A stretch of DNA of 64,000 nt from Stentor roeselii (lineage: Eukaryota > Ciliophora > Heterotrichea > Heterotrichida > Stentoridae), in the NCBI GenBank assembly GCA_006503475.1, contig RSEH01000032.1:62001-126000 (forward strand), written 5' to 3'. A model generated the notes under the pieces. That model had not been told where the DNA came from. It did not search any database and was given only the letters and a program-made list of their open reading frames with translations. The translations under genes and the position numbers were made by a program. How positions within the stretch are numbered: position 1 is the stretch's first letter; the number at the start of each line of letters is the position of its first letter. Below, in pieces: positions 21,585-31,226 of this stretch.

Positions 21585-23649
21585 CTAAAAATCTAAAATA
21601 AATTCAGCTTCTAATTCTTTATACTCACTAAGAAAACAATTTAATTCACTTTCATTTTTCAGTTCTCTCTCTAACCAAACTTCATTAATATTCCAAATAA
21701 ATTTTTCACCGTGCTTGATCTGATAAACAAAATATTTAAAATCATCACTTAACCAAATTTTCCTTATAGGATATTGATTCTGATCTATAACAGCAACCAA
21801 TTGTTTATCTCTGAGATTCCAAACGCAAAATCTTTTATCTTTTCCTCCAGAAGCTGCGTATTTAGAATCTTTATCAAACTTTATACATGTTACCATATCT
21901 TCATGACCTTTGAAAGTAATTTCTTTATTTAGATTGGTAATATTGAATAAAACGATTATTCCACTTACATCTCCTGAAATTCCATATAGATCATTATTAG
22001 ATATATCAATACAAGATACTGAATCATAATGAGCGTCCAAAGCACAGATCATAGATAATGACTTAAGATCCCATAAAATTAAGTTTTTTGAATTTCCTGA
22101 TGATGAACTGATCAATAAATTCATTGATAAAGAAATGTAAACAGTATTTACAAAATTTTCATGCCCTTTCAAAACAATAATATCATCATAATTTTTCTCA
22201 TCACATATCAAAATGTCCTCATTGAAGCCAAAAGCTATCAAATTTTTTCTAAAATGTTGAGAATAAGAATTATACCCATGCAATTTTATAAATGATTCAA
22301 AAGATAGAGTTGATATTCTCGTAATACCGATTCTATCATCATTTGCTCCTGAAAAAATAAAATCTCCATGAGTCTTGACAATCATTATATAATCTGTATG
22401 GAAACAAAATTTTTGGATTAGTGAATAAGTTTTTAGAGACCATAAGATTATAGTTGAATCCTGAGAGCCAGAAGCTAAATAATTATCATCTTTTGTTATT
22501 GATAATGAATTAACTGAGTCAGTGTGCCCATTTAATGTAGCTTCGAGGTTTTCATTCCGAATTGAATAAATTAAAATGTTCTTAATGGCAGCTACAGCGA
22601 CAATTTCACAATCATTTGTAACATCTAGTGCTAAAATAATTTCTAAGTCAGGAATAATCAGTGACATTTTCGAACTCAAATTTGTAACATCCAAAATATC
22701 AACATAATTACCTATTGCTAAAACACAGAAATCATTATATTTTATCGTTGCACATAATAAATAACTATAAACAAATTTTTTTTATTAATTCATTAGAATC
22801 AGTTCTCCATAGCATCAGTTCCATATTCAAACTACCAGATAATATAAATGTTGATTCATTTGTGAGTAAAACAAAACTTATTTCTTTTGAATGACCAGAG
22901 TACGATCTTATAATATTTTTTTCTTTAAAACTCCACAAAATTATTGTTCTATCCCAAGAGCCTGAAACAAATAAATTATTATCAAGAGACAAATCAAGGC
23001 AGGTCACCTTACTTTTATGATTTGTAAGACATGAGATTAGTGTATGAGTAGGAAGATCCCAGATTCTGATGCAGCTATCATCAGAACCTGCTATTAAAGT
23101 ATTTCCATCACTTGAAATAGCCATACAAATAAAACTTGAGCAGTACTTTTTTAAAAAATTTAATTTTCTAATCTTGGTAGTTTCTACTTCGTCACTTGTA
23201 ATATCATAGAGCTGCTTTGAATAAAATGCATCAATTTCTCTTTTAACTGAACGAGTATTTATATAATTTAAAGAGAGTTTAGAGTTAATGATTGATCGTA
23301 TTTCATTAATATTTGAAGTTTTTATATTTTTTGTATTTTTTAATTCTATGTAATGTTTTAGGAGATTATTGATTTCTTGTAAAGTTTTTTTACTTTTTTC
23401 TTCTATAATTTTAATTAGATGTACAGCATTTTTGATAATTTTTTGCTCAATCTGTATTAAAGTTTTGATTCTTGCATTTAGTTCTTTTTCAAGAAGGATT
23501 TTATCATTTGAATCTAGTTTAATACTTAAATTTTCTAAATCATGCTTGAGGTTTAGCTTCAAGTGGTTAACAATATCGATATCACAAAGGTAGGTGCTAT
23601 TACAGTGACAGAAGAAAGAAGGGTTATATTTACAATCGAAACAATCCAT
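21585..23649 (-). CDS. B-box/coiled-coil/12-blade WD40 protein, one A-run frame slip
   Basis: Two leftward frames (23649-22765, 294 aa; 22694-21585, 369 aa) together match the intact 687-residue paralogue at 24178 throughout. They meet at a run of eight A (eight T on the plus strand, 22776-22783). With seven A the frame would run on from KK into YSYLLCATIKYNDFCVL, the expected blade 4. No other defect is visible. Domains: B-box-like CxxC...C.C...CDID cluster (1-37), coiled coil (about 50-135), then WD40 blades. It is either functional with a sequencing error, or a very young pseudogene. It lies head to head with the intact copy, 528 bp apart. The family's role is presumably scaffolding or ubiquitin-related, by analogy with TRIM proteins; that is inference. 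Confidence 0.75.
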
Positions 23650-23678
23650 TTATAATCCAAGAATTAAATTCTTTTAGA

Positions 23679-23693
23679 ATGTTAATTGTAGAC
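23679..23693 (-). promoter_or_regulatory. Conserved upstream element of the WD40 family (leftward gene)
   Basis: On the minus strand this reads GTCTACAATTAACATT, 30-45 bases before the start codon at 23649. It matches the elements at 16322 and 24135. Confidence 0.65.
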
Positions 23694-24134
23694 AAATCTG
23701 AAAATTACATATATATTATCTCTATATAAACACTAAAGCTTAATTTTATAATTATGCATTTGAGTGAACTTCAGAAAGTTAATTTTTAAGTGTATTTAGA
23801 AGAATCAGAGATATTTTGATTACGGAAAGAATATTTGATATAGATCGAATTACATAGGCAAACTCTTTTTTTTTTTCAGATTATCGGTCAAATTTCTTGC
23901 TAATAAAGAGTTCTTTAGTAACTTTATTAGCGAGAAATGAGATAAATAATGATATACAAAATAATTTTACCTAAGTTATTGAATTTGTTTGATCAATTCT
24001 TTTCTTTAAACATAATCCTCTAACTTTCTCAATAAACTTAGATCTTACCTTTGTGAGGTTTATAATAAGGCTAAACTTTCGAAATTAAGCTTTGAAGTTT
24101 ATACTTTGTTTATAATTACTATAATTTTCAAAGT

Positions 24135-24151
24135 GTCTACAATTTAACATT
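24135..24151 (+). promoter_or_regulatory. Conserved upstream element of the WD40 family (rightward gene)
   Basis: GTCTACAATTTAACATT lies 27-43 bases before the start codon at 24178 and matches the elements before the two paralogues at 16357 and 23649. The spacing and orientation are kept, which supports a promoter function. Confidence 0.65.
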
Positions 24152-24177
24152 CTAAGAAATATAAACTTGGATTATAA

Positions 24178-26241
24178 ATGGATTGTTCAGATTGTAAAAA
24201 TAAGCCTTCTTTCTTATGTCGCTGTAGTAACACCTACCTATGTGATATCCATGTTCTTAACCACTTGAAACTGAACCTCAAGCATGATTTAGAAAATTTG
24301 AAAATTACTATAGACTCAAATGATAAAATTCTTCTTGATAAAGAACTAGATGAAAGAATCATTACTTTAACACAGCTTGAGCAGAAAATTATCGAAAAAA
24401 CTAAATATATAATTAAGAAAATAGAAGAAAAAAGTAATTATGCTATAAAAGAAATAAATGGTACCATAAATCATTACAAACACTTAAAAACTATAAAAGA
24501 TATAGAAAAATCCAATATTGATGAAATAAATTCAATCATTTACTCAAAACTTTCATTAAATTATTTAAATACTAATTCGTTAATTAAAGCAATTGAAACA
24601 TTTTACTCTAGAAATTTCTATAATTTTGTAAGTCACAATGTGGAAACTAGTATAAATATAAAAATTAAATTTTTAGAAAAACACTGTTCAGTATTTAGTT
24701 GTCTAGCTATTTCAAACGATGAGAAAACTTTAATATCAGGGTCTAGTGATAGCTCTATACGTATATGGGACCTTCAAACAAAATCTTTGATCTCATGTCT
24801 TACAAATCATAAAAGTAAGGTAACCTGTCTCTCATTGTCACTTGATAATGATTTGTTTGTCTCAGGCTCTTGCGATAGAACAATCATTTTGTGGAGTTTA
24901 AATGAAAAAAGTTTTAAAAGATTGTATTGTGGCCATTCAGAAACATTAAATTTTGTTCTACTCACAAATGACTCAACATTTATATTATCTGGTAGTCGCA
25001 ATATGGAACTAATGCTGTGGAAAACTGAAAGTAATGAATTATTAAAAAAAATTATAGTTCATGATTATCTATCATGTGCAACAATAAAATCCAATAATTT
25101 CTGTGTTTTAGGAATCGGTAATTCTTTTGAGGTTTGGGATATTAATAATTTGAGCTCAAAATTATCAATTGGCCCTGAAATAGAATATATAACATTAATA
25201 GATGTTACTAGCGATTGTGAAACTGCTGCATTAGTTGTAGATAATGATACTTTAATATATTCAATTAGTAAAAAAGTAATCTTAGGTAGACTTACTGGAC
25301 ACTCTGACTCAGTCAATTCAATATCAATAACATACGATGATAAGATTTTAGTATCTGGGTCTTCAGATGAAACAATTATGTTATGGTCTCTTATAGATTA
25401 CTCTATTATACATCAATTTTTTTTACATACAGATGAAGTATATTTTGTTAAAACTTCTGGAGATTTAATTTATTCAGGTGGAAATGATGATAAAATCGTC
25501 ATAACTAGAATATCATCTCTATCTCTTGAATATATTCTAGAATTGCATGGATATAATTCTAATACTCAACATTTTATAAAAAATTTAACAGCTTTTGGCC
25601 TATATAATGATATTTTGATATGTGATGAAGAATATCCTGATGATACTATTGTTTTGAAAGGCCATGAAAATTTTGTAAATACTGTTTACATTTCTCAATC
25701 AATGAATTTATTGATCAGTTCATCATCAGGAAATTCAAAAAACTTAATACTATGGGATCTTAAATCATTGTCTATGATCTGTCCTTTGGAAGCTCATTTT
25801 GATTCGGTAATTTGTACTCAAATATCCAATAATGATCTATACGCAATTTCAGGAGATGTAAGTGGAACAATCGTTTTATGGAATATTACCGATTTAAATA
25901 AAGAAGTTACTTTTGAAGGTCATGAAGATACAGTAGCATGTGTAAAGTTTGATAAAGATTCTAAATACGCAGCTTCTGGAGGAAATGATAAAAAATTTTG
26001 CGTTTGGAATGTCAGAGATAAACAATTGGTTACTGTTATAGATCAGCATCAAAATTTTATAAGAAAAATTTTTTTGAGCGATGATTCTAAATATTTTGTG
26101 TATCAGATCAATCACGCTGAACAATTTATTTGGAATATTAATGAAGTTCGGTTAGAGAGAGAACTGAAAAATGAAAGTGAATTAAATTGTTTTCTTAGTG
26201 AGTATAAAGAATTAGAAGCCGAATTTATTTTAGATTTTTAG
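24178..26241 (+). CDS. B-box/coiled-coil/12-blade WD40 protein, intact family member
   Basis: This 687-residue protein is the only fully open member of the local family. Residues 3-36 hold a B-box-like zinc-binding pattern (C3, C6, C14, C16, C22, H25, H29, H36). Residues about 45-135 are charged and probably coiled-coil. From about 170 onward twelve WD40-type blades can be counted, several with clear GH...D...IW signatures (SGSSDSSIRIWDL, SGSCDRTIILWSL) and others degenerate; twelve blades could form two propellers. The C-terminus is acidic. The order B-box, coil, propeller recalls TRIM-type proteins without a RING. WD40 propellers bind partners; the partner here is unknown. The start follows GGATTATAAATGG. 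Confidence 0.9.
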   Translation: MDCSDCKNKPSFLCRCSNTYLCDIHVLNHLKLNLKHDLENLKITIDSNDKILLDKELDERIITLTQLEQKIIEKTKYIIKKIEEKSNYAIKEINGTINHYKHLKTIKDIEKSNIDEINSIIYSKLSLNYLNTNSLIKAIETFYSRNFYNFVSHNVETSINIKIKFLEKHCSVFSCLAISNDEKTLISGSSDSSIRIWDLQTKSLISCLTNHKSKVTCLSLSLDNDLFVSGSCDRTIILWSLNEKSFKRLYCGHSETLNFVLLTNDSTFILSGSRNMELMLWKTESNELLKKIIVHDYLSCATIKSNNFCVLGIGNSFEVWDINNLSSKLSIGPEIEYITLIDVTSDCETAALVVDNDTLIYSISKKVILGRLTGHSDSVNSISITYDDKILVSGSSDETIMLWSLIDYSIIHQFFLHTDEVYFVKTSGDLIYSGGNDDKIVITRISSLSLEYILELHGYNSNTQHFIKNLTAFGLYNDILICDEEYPDDTIVLKGHENFVNTVYISQSMNLLISSSSGNSKNLILWDLKSLSMICPLEAHFDSVICTQISNNDLYAISGDVSGTIVLWNITDLNKEVTFEGHEDTVACVKFDKDSKYAASGGNDKKFCVWNVRDKQLVTVIDQHQNFIRKIFLSDDSKYFVYQINHAEQFIWNINEVRLERELKNESELNCFLSEYKELEAEFILDF

Positions 26242-26636
26242 TTAATTTAGAAGGTAGTTTAGAAAAAATTTAGTTCTCAGACTAAAAAAAATAGTAAGGA
26301 TAAAGATAGTTTGATAATTAAATCCCTTAATTCAATAAGAAATTAATAATAGAATCATGATTAAATATCCAAAAAAACCATAAAACTTTAAGCAACCTAA
26401 AATCTCAATACAAACCTAAAAAATCAAAATATTTAAAAGTTTCTTAATACTAAATCTTTCAAACAGCCATCTTAATAATATCTTTCAATACATCTATTCA
26501 AATTTTAGCTAAATCCAAAAGAGTCAATATAATCTTTCTCTTCTCTCTATGATCTAATAATCAATCATATATCACAATAAAATAAAATTCCTTCAAATTC
26601 AAAATGACTATTAAACTAATAAACTAACTGAACTAA
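26242..26636. other. Convergent 3' intergenic region
   Basis: The 395 bp lie between the 3' ends of the WD40 gene and the leftward Ser-repeat gene. The sequence is AT-rich with no coding frame or clear repeat. It presumably holds both polyadenylation regions. Confidence 0.5.
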
Positions 26637-28874
26637 CTAATGTTGAACCATCGACCCCATAGGGACATTGGCAGGATAAGCCATAGGAGCATATGGATAA
26701 TAAGGCTGTGCATGAACTGGTGGTCTTTGAATGACTCTTTCATAGTTCTTCGCCGCTCTATACAGCTTGAAAGCCAAGAAGATCAGCATCGAGTAAAAGA
26801 CAAAAAGAATGACTCCAAATATTCCTGAGCATTCACCATCTTTTGAACTCTTTCTATCGCGAGAATGACAGTCTTCTCTATCATGAGTAGGTTTGTGCCC
26901 GTCAGGTTTAGGCTTGTGATTCGGTCCATTGTCGTTACGCCCTTCATTCAAGTCGCCACTTTCACTGCTCTGGTCTCCACCTGCACCTGAAACAGATTGG
27001 CTCTTGGCGCTGCCCTTGCTTGATGAGGAGCTGCCTGAAGAAGAGCTGCCTGATGAACTGCCTGATGAGTTGCTCTTTGAACCTGAATTCGACACACTTT
27101 GTGACCCGGAGCTTGAAACACTTTGAGAGTCCGAATTTGAGTCTTCTTTTCCGTTCTCAGCTGATGATGAGCTGCTTCTGCTTGAAACAGATGCACTGTT
27201 GCTTACTGATCCAGAACTACTTCTGCTTGAAACAGATCCACTGTCACTTATTGATCCTGAATTGCTTCCGCTTGAAACAGACCCACTGTTGCTTATTGAT
27301 CCAGAACTACTTCTGCTTGAAATAGATCCGCTGTTGCTTATTGATCCAGAACTACTTCCGCTTGAAACAGATCCGCTGCCACTTATTGATCCTGAACTAC
27401 TTCTGCTTGAAACAGATCCACTGTCACTCAAAGAACCTGAACTACTTCTGCTTGAAATAGATCCACTGTTGCTTATTGATCCAGAATTGCTTCTGCTTGA
27501 AATAGATCCGCTGTCGCTTATTGATCCTGAATTGCTTCCGCTTGAAACAGATCCACTATCGCTTATTGATCCAGAACTACTTCTGCTTGAAATAGATCCG
27601 CTGTTGCTTATTGATCCTAAATTGCTTCTGCTTGAAATAGATCCGCTGTCGCTTATTGATCCTGAATTGCTTCCGCTTGAAATAGATCCACTGTCGCTTA
27701 TTGATCCTGAACTACTTCTGCTTGAAACAGATCCACTGTTGCTTATTGATCCAGAACTACTTCTGCTTGAAATAGATCCACTGTCACTCAAAGAACCTGA
27801 ACTACTTCTGCTTGAAATAGATCCACTGTCGCTTATTGATCCTGAATTGCTTCCGCTTGAAATCGATCCACTGTCGCTTATTGATCCTGAACTACTTCTA
27901 CTTGAAACAGATCCGCTGTTGCTTATTGATCCTGAACTACTTCTGCTTGAAACTGAAGCGCTTTCATTAGAGTTCTGAGCACTGCCTGATTCGGAGCCAC
28001 TTTGACTTGAAACTTCACTATGGCCACTCTTTGAACTTTGAGCGTCGTTTTCACTCTGCGAGCCGGTACTGGATCGACTTCCGCTGGCACTTTGAGAGCC
28101 ACTACTTCGGCTTGAGCTTCTGCTGGCTTGACTGGCACTATCTTGGCTATCTAATACTTCATTATCTCTTTCATTTCCATGCTCTTGATTGTCACCATCA
28201 AAGTCATCATCGCTACCCTGACTTCTAGTTTCATCATTTTCACGTTCCTCTCCTTCACTATCACCATAACATCCCCCTCTAAGCACTCTAACTTTCTTTC
28301 CCCCTTTAGTCCCTCTTTTCTGATACCTCCTTGCACGTCTCATATCTTTCGAAGAAACGACTCCAAAAGCGAAAAGACTTAAAATCGCTGAAGCAATTAA
28401 AAGTTTCAAGTAATTCATGGCAGCCTCTGAAGTCTTCGTCTTCGCTGCTTTAAGTCCAGCATTCGCTGTGAAAGTGATCAACATGAAAAGAGCCAGGCGG
28501 AAAATGACGTAAAACTTGTCAGAATTACGAGGAGCGTCTTCTGGAGGGTAAAACAAGTCGTAAGCCCATGCCAGGTGAATCACGATGTTCACGGATAGGA
28601 GAAGGGCTGAAAGGATTTTCACCCACTTTGCCCAGCAGTTTAAAGACTTTTGAGCCTCTTCTACCTCTGGGTTCGAGTTGCTTTGGAAGGACATTAGAAT
28701 CGGCTGAGGAGCTGGTGGGGCTGATGGCATCATTTGAACTGGTTGGGGTGAGACTGGGATTGAGACCGGGGCGTACTGTAGTCGGCCATCAGATCCGAGA
28801 ACTAAGTTGCCTTGCTGAGCAGGCAACGCAGGATATATTCTTGCTCTGTCTTGCATTTCCATTTTATAAGACAT
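26637..28874 (-). CDS. Membrane protein with long Ser/Gly tandem repeat
   Basis: The 745-residue protein starts with a Pro-rich segment, then three hydrophobic segments (about 85-110, 125-145, 157-178). A basic stretch and an acidic linker follow, then a Ser-rich region of about 330 residues that includes seventeen 15-residue repeats. Near the C-terminus are one more transmembrane helix (FGVILFVFYSMLIFLAFKLY) and a Tyr/Pro-rich tail. The Ser/Gly loop between membrane segments may be a mucin-like or phosphorylated spacer. Homology is not recognised. A second possible start, ATG at 28862, lies inside TATAAAATGG, the start context of many genes here, so the protein may begin four residues later. 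Confidence 0.8.
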   Translation of the reverse strand: MSYKMEMQDRARIYPALPAQQGNLVLGSDGRLQYAPVSIPVSPQPVQMMPSAPPAPQPILMSFQSNSNPEVEEAQKSLNCWAKWVKILSALLLSVNIVIHLAWAYDLFYPPEDAPRNSDKFYVIFRLALFMLITFTANAGLKAAKTKTSEAAMNYLKLLIASAILSLFAFGVVSSKDMRRARRYQKRGTKGGKKVRVLRGGCYGDSEGEERENDETRSQGSDDDFDGDNQEHGNERDNEVLDSQDSASQASRSSSRSSGSQSASGSRSSTGSQSENDAQSSKSGHSEVSSQSGSESGSAQNSNESASVSSRSSSGSISNSGSVSSRSSSGSISDSGSISSGSNSGSISDSGSISSRSSSGSLSDSGSISSRSSSGSISNSGSVSSRSSSGSISDSGSISSGSNSGSISDSGSISSRSNLGSISNSGSISSRSSSGSISDSGSVSSGSNSGSISDSGSISSRSNSGSISNSGSISSRSSSGSLSDSGSVSSRSSSGSISGSGSVSSGSSSGSISNSGSISSRSSSGSISNSGSVSSGSNSGSISDSGSVSSRSSSGSVSNSASVSSRSSSSSAENGKEDSNSDSQSVSSSGSQSVSNSGSKSNSSGSSSGSSSSGSSSSSKGSAKSQSVSGAGGDQSSESGDLNEGRNDNGPNHKPKPDGHKPTHDREDCHSRDRKSSKDGECSGIFGVILFVFYSMLIFLAFKLYRAAKNYERVIQRPPVHAQPYYPYAPMAYPANVPMGSMVQH
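27186..27950 (-). repeat. Coding minisatellite: 17 units of 45 bp
   Basis: Seventeen in-frame 45-bp units encode SS(R/G)S(S/N)SGSISxSGS(I/V)-type 15-mers. Units 1-3 and 5-7 have identical residues, which reveals a higher-order period of four units (180 bp) and recent expansion by unequal exchange. An eighteenth partial unit degenerates into the downstream Ser-rich sequence. The perfect in-frame period keeps the opposite strand open too, giving a spurious 259-codon antisense frame. Confidence 0.95.
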
Positions 28875-29364
28875 CAGAAATGTTATGGCTATTTATTCAA
28901 CACTAAAAACACTATAAAATCTGAATGATTTTTCAGTTCGACTTTCATTCGGAAAAGAACGACTATTAAGAAAATGTTTATTCAGAAAAATAATGGGTAA
29001 TATTTTTAAATTTTTCATAGAGTTACATTCTCGAAACTTTTATTAGTTTAAAGATTTTTTTTTATTTTTGAAGGAGGGTTAAAGACCGAGAGGATTTTGA
29101 ATAAAAACTAAAAGAAAAGCCTTATTTTCATCGAGACTATTGAAATATTATCGAATTAGAAATCAACTGATCTTAGTTTTATGTTCTAAATATTTATATA
29201 ATAAGTTGATTTTTTACTACTTGTACGGCTTGATTCGAACATTTTGATTCGAACATTTTGATTCGAACATTTTTTGAATATGATACTTTGATCATCATGG
29301 AATTAAAGTTTTTAGATTTATATTAAATTATACTTTTCGCTAAAGTGTACTGTTTTCGATAAAA
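28875..29364. other. Divergent intergenic region
   Basis: The 490 bp lie between the start of the Ser-repeat gene and a small rightward gene. Apart from the triple 14-bp repeat at 29232-29273 it holds nothing recognisable. Confidence 0.5.
29232..29273 (+). repeat. Three perfect tandem copies of GATTCGAACATTTT
   Basis: Three exact 14-bp copies lie about 90 bp upstream of the small gene at 29365. The GATTCGAAC core resembles the TpsiC/B-box part of tRNA genes and is also a near-palindrome (TTCGAA). No tRNA fold surrounds it. It may be a clustered transcription-factor site. Confidence 0.85.
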
Positions 29365-29676
29365 ATGTTTAAAGATTTCGGCATCGGCGATGTTATTTTA
29401 CGCTTCGGTGAACTGAGTAGCCTTGACCAAGTATCAAAGGAAATTTTAATCAATAACGTCACCTGGAAAATTAAAGTAACTGACTCAAAGATTGAAATAA
29501 GCCAGGTTGATGACTTGATGTTCGAAGACAGTGACTCGACTACTTATGATGGGAAAAAAAGTTCAGAAAGTCCGAATTTCGAAGATTTTTCTGAAAATTC
29601 TTCACCCTTATTAGAAGGACACATCGAAAAGCCTTATGTAAGTTTATATAAGCATTGTTCTCATCGGTATTTGTAA
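29365..29676 (+). CDS. Small acidic protein, unknown
   Basis: The frame encodes 103 residues, or 98 if the probable 15-nt intron at 29638-29652 is removed. The first half, MFKDFGIGDVILRFGELSS to VTWKIKV, looks like a compact beta-rich fold. The second half is acidic and Ser-rich and probably disordered. No family is recognised. It lies between a leftward membrane-protein gene and a leftward gene whose 3' end is at 29814. Confidence 0.6.
   Translation: MFKDFGIGDVILRFGELSSLDQVSKEILINNVTWKIKVTDSKIEISQVDDLMFEDSDSTTYDGKKSSESPNFEDFSENSSPLLEGHIEKPYVSLYKHCSHRYL
29638..29652 (+). other. Probable 15-nt intron (in frame)
   Basis: GTAAGTTTATATAAG has consensus GTAAG and AG ends and exactly the length of the intron at 1274-1288. 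Because 15 is a multiple of three and it holds no stop, the frame does not prove splicing. Transcript data would settle it. Confidence 0.5.
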
Positions 29677-29813
29677 TTTTAACTCTAATATAAGAAATAT
29701 CTAAAAATCATAAGAAAAGCTTAATCTTTCCTCAATATGCAAAATGACTCAAATATTTCATTTCGTACTTCATCTACAATAAACTATTATTACTTAATTC
29801 ATTTTGATAGTAT

Positions 29814-30260
29814 TCATTCATCATTTTCTTGGTTCACGTTAGGCAATCTAAACACTTTTATCGGCTTTCTCGCTTTTCTGGGCCTTGGGGGCTTTAGTAT
29901 TTTTAATTCTGTGATGTTTCCATTGATCCAAGGCGGATCTGAGATGCTAGAACTAAGTTTTACTGAGTTTTTTCTAACTTTTACTTTTTCTGTGTCTCTT
30001 GATGGGCTGGCGTTTCTACTGTTTCCAGAACTTACAGTGCTCAAGTGACTCAGACTTGAATTACTTCTAGATAAACTGCCCTGACCTCTGACAGTCCTAA
30101 TTCGAAACCTATTCACTTCACTAGTATTCCCAAAGCAATTACAAGGAATATTATCCTTCCAAGCAGAAATCCCAGTATCAAACCTATCCTTATCCTCAAA
30201 CATCCACTCAAACCTATCCGACTCCAGAGCCAAAACCTCAACCAGATCTTTTTCAGTCAT
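29814..30260 (-). CDS. Small basic/Ser-rich protein, unknown
   Basis: The 148-residue protein has an acidic N-terminal helix-like part, a CNCFG motif near residue 40, a Ser-rich middle (RSNSSLSHLSTVSSGNSR) and a basic Pro/Lys/Arg tail (KPPRPRKARKP). It looks largely disordered. It begins only 17 bp after the stop of the same-strand coiled-coil gene at 30278-30970, with a TTATAAATG start context. Function unknown. Confidence 0.65.
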   Translation of the reverse strand: MTEKDLVEVLALESDRFEWMFEDKDRFDTGISAWKDNIPCNCFGNTSEVNRFRIRTVRGQGSLSRSNSSLSHLSTVSSGNSRNASPSRDTEKVKVRKNSVKLSSSISDPPWINGNITELKILKPPRPRKARKPIKVFRLPNVNQENDE

Positions 30261-30277
30261 TTATAATTCTTAATTAT

Positions 30278-30970
30278 TTAATTATCCTGCTCATCCTTCC
30301 AAAACTTCCAAAATTCCCAACTATATCTATTTGAGCGATTCTGATCATTGAACCTTTTAATAATCATCTCCTTCTGAGTCTCAGCTTCGGCATACATAAC
30401 ATTAACACAAATAAGTTGATTTTTCAATTCTTCTATTTCCTTCAAACTTTCCAACAACTTAGAGTCCAATTCAAAGATCTTCTGTATAAGACTTTCATTT
30501 CCTGAATTATTTGATAAAAGTTTGTTAGTTTCTTGAAGCTGGTAAATTATTTCTGTCTTCTGGTTTAAGTTTTTTTCGAGATCTCTGTTTTTTTCTGAGA
30601 GTTCTTGAATTTTCAATGAAAATGAAGGGATTTCTTCAAGTTTTAACTGGAGAGTCTTTAGTTCTGACTTTAGGTCAGAGTTTTCTTGTTCTAAGTCTGA
30701 GTTGAGTTGATGCAGGTCTTTTATTTCTTGCTCGTATTCTTCTATGGCCTCTTCTTTTTCTTTTACCATTGAATCGTTGAGGGACTGAAGACGTTTTATT
30801 GTCTCGATGTGAAGGTCTTGGTCAGTGTCGACGCTTGAGTATTTTCCAGTTTGTTCTGAAGTTAAAGACTCGTTTATGTCTTCGGGTTTACTTTGGACTG
30901 TCATGATTTCTGGCAAGTCATCACTGTCGATGTCTGCTGAAAGTTGTGTCAGGACTCGGAGACTTTCCAT
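30278..30970 (-). CDS. Coiled-coil protein
   Basis: The 230-residue protein is strongly heptad-like from about residue 55 to 205 (Leu/Glu/Lys/Gln rich), with an acidic N-terminus and a short Trp/Phe-rich tail (SWEFWKFWKDEQ). Coiled coils of this kind occur in cytoskeletal or basal-body proteins, but nothing specific can be said. It may share a promoter region of 256 bp with the F-box gene at 31227. Confidence 0.7.
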   Translation of the reverse strand: MESLRVLTQLSADIDSDDLPEIMTVQSKPEDINESLTSEQTGKYSSVDTDQDLHIETIKRLQSLNDSMVKEKEEAIEEYEQEIKDLHQLNSDLEQENSDLKSELKTLQLKLEEIPSFSLKIQELSEKNRDLEKNLNQKTEIIYQLQETNKLLSNNSGNESLIQKIFELDSKLLESLKEIEELKNQLICVNVMYAEAETQKEMIIKRFNDQNRSNRYSWEFWKFWKDEQDN

Positions 30971-31226
30971 GAAATTATTTATTTAGATTTGAGATTTTAG
31001 AAGATGAGGAAGAGGATTTTTTAGGTTTTGATAAGGAAGAGGTTTAAGGGTAAAAATGAGGGTTTTTTGAGTTTTTATGATTTTTCAGGATTTTTTTATT
31101 TGAGTTGGTATTTTCAGCAGGGTTGATAAATAATTCTTTTATTTTGAAAGATAATCAATTAAAGTCTTGAAGAGTTTTAAACTAAAAGCCTCAATGAAAG
31201 GCAGTTAATTTAATAAGCCCCCCATA

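Larger units (their letters stand above)
23650..24177. promoter_or_regulatory. Shared divergent promoter region of two WD40 paralogues
   Basis: The 528-bp gap sits between two start codons pointing outward. Both ends carry the same layout, the GTCTACAATT-AACATT element and then a GGATTATAAATGG start context, so the two genes look like an inverted duplicate that includes the proximal promoter. The middle is AT-rich without further features. Confidence 0.6.

Noticed and set aside
27199-27978. 259-codon rightward frame, Leu/Asp/Pro-rich repeats
   Set aside because: It is the antisense of the Ser/Gly minisatellite; the repeat period keeps all strands open. The leftward frame has membrane helices and continues far beyond the repeat.
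29232-29273. tRNA T-arm repeats
   Set aside because: No acceptor stem, D-arm or anticodon arm can be placed around the GATTCGAAC copies.
29737-30048. 103-codon rightward frame
   Set aside because: Antisense to the small leftward gene at 29814-30260, which has the better start context and composition.
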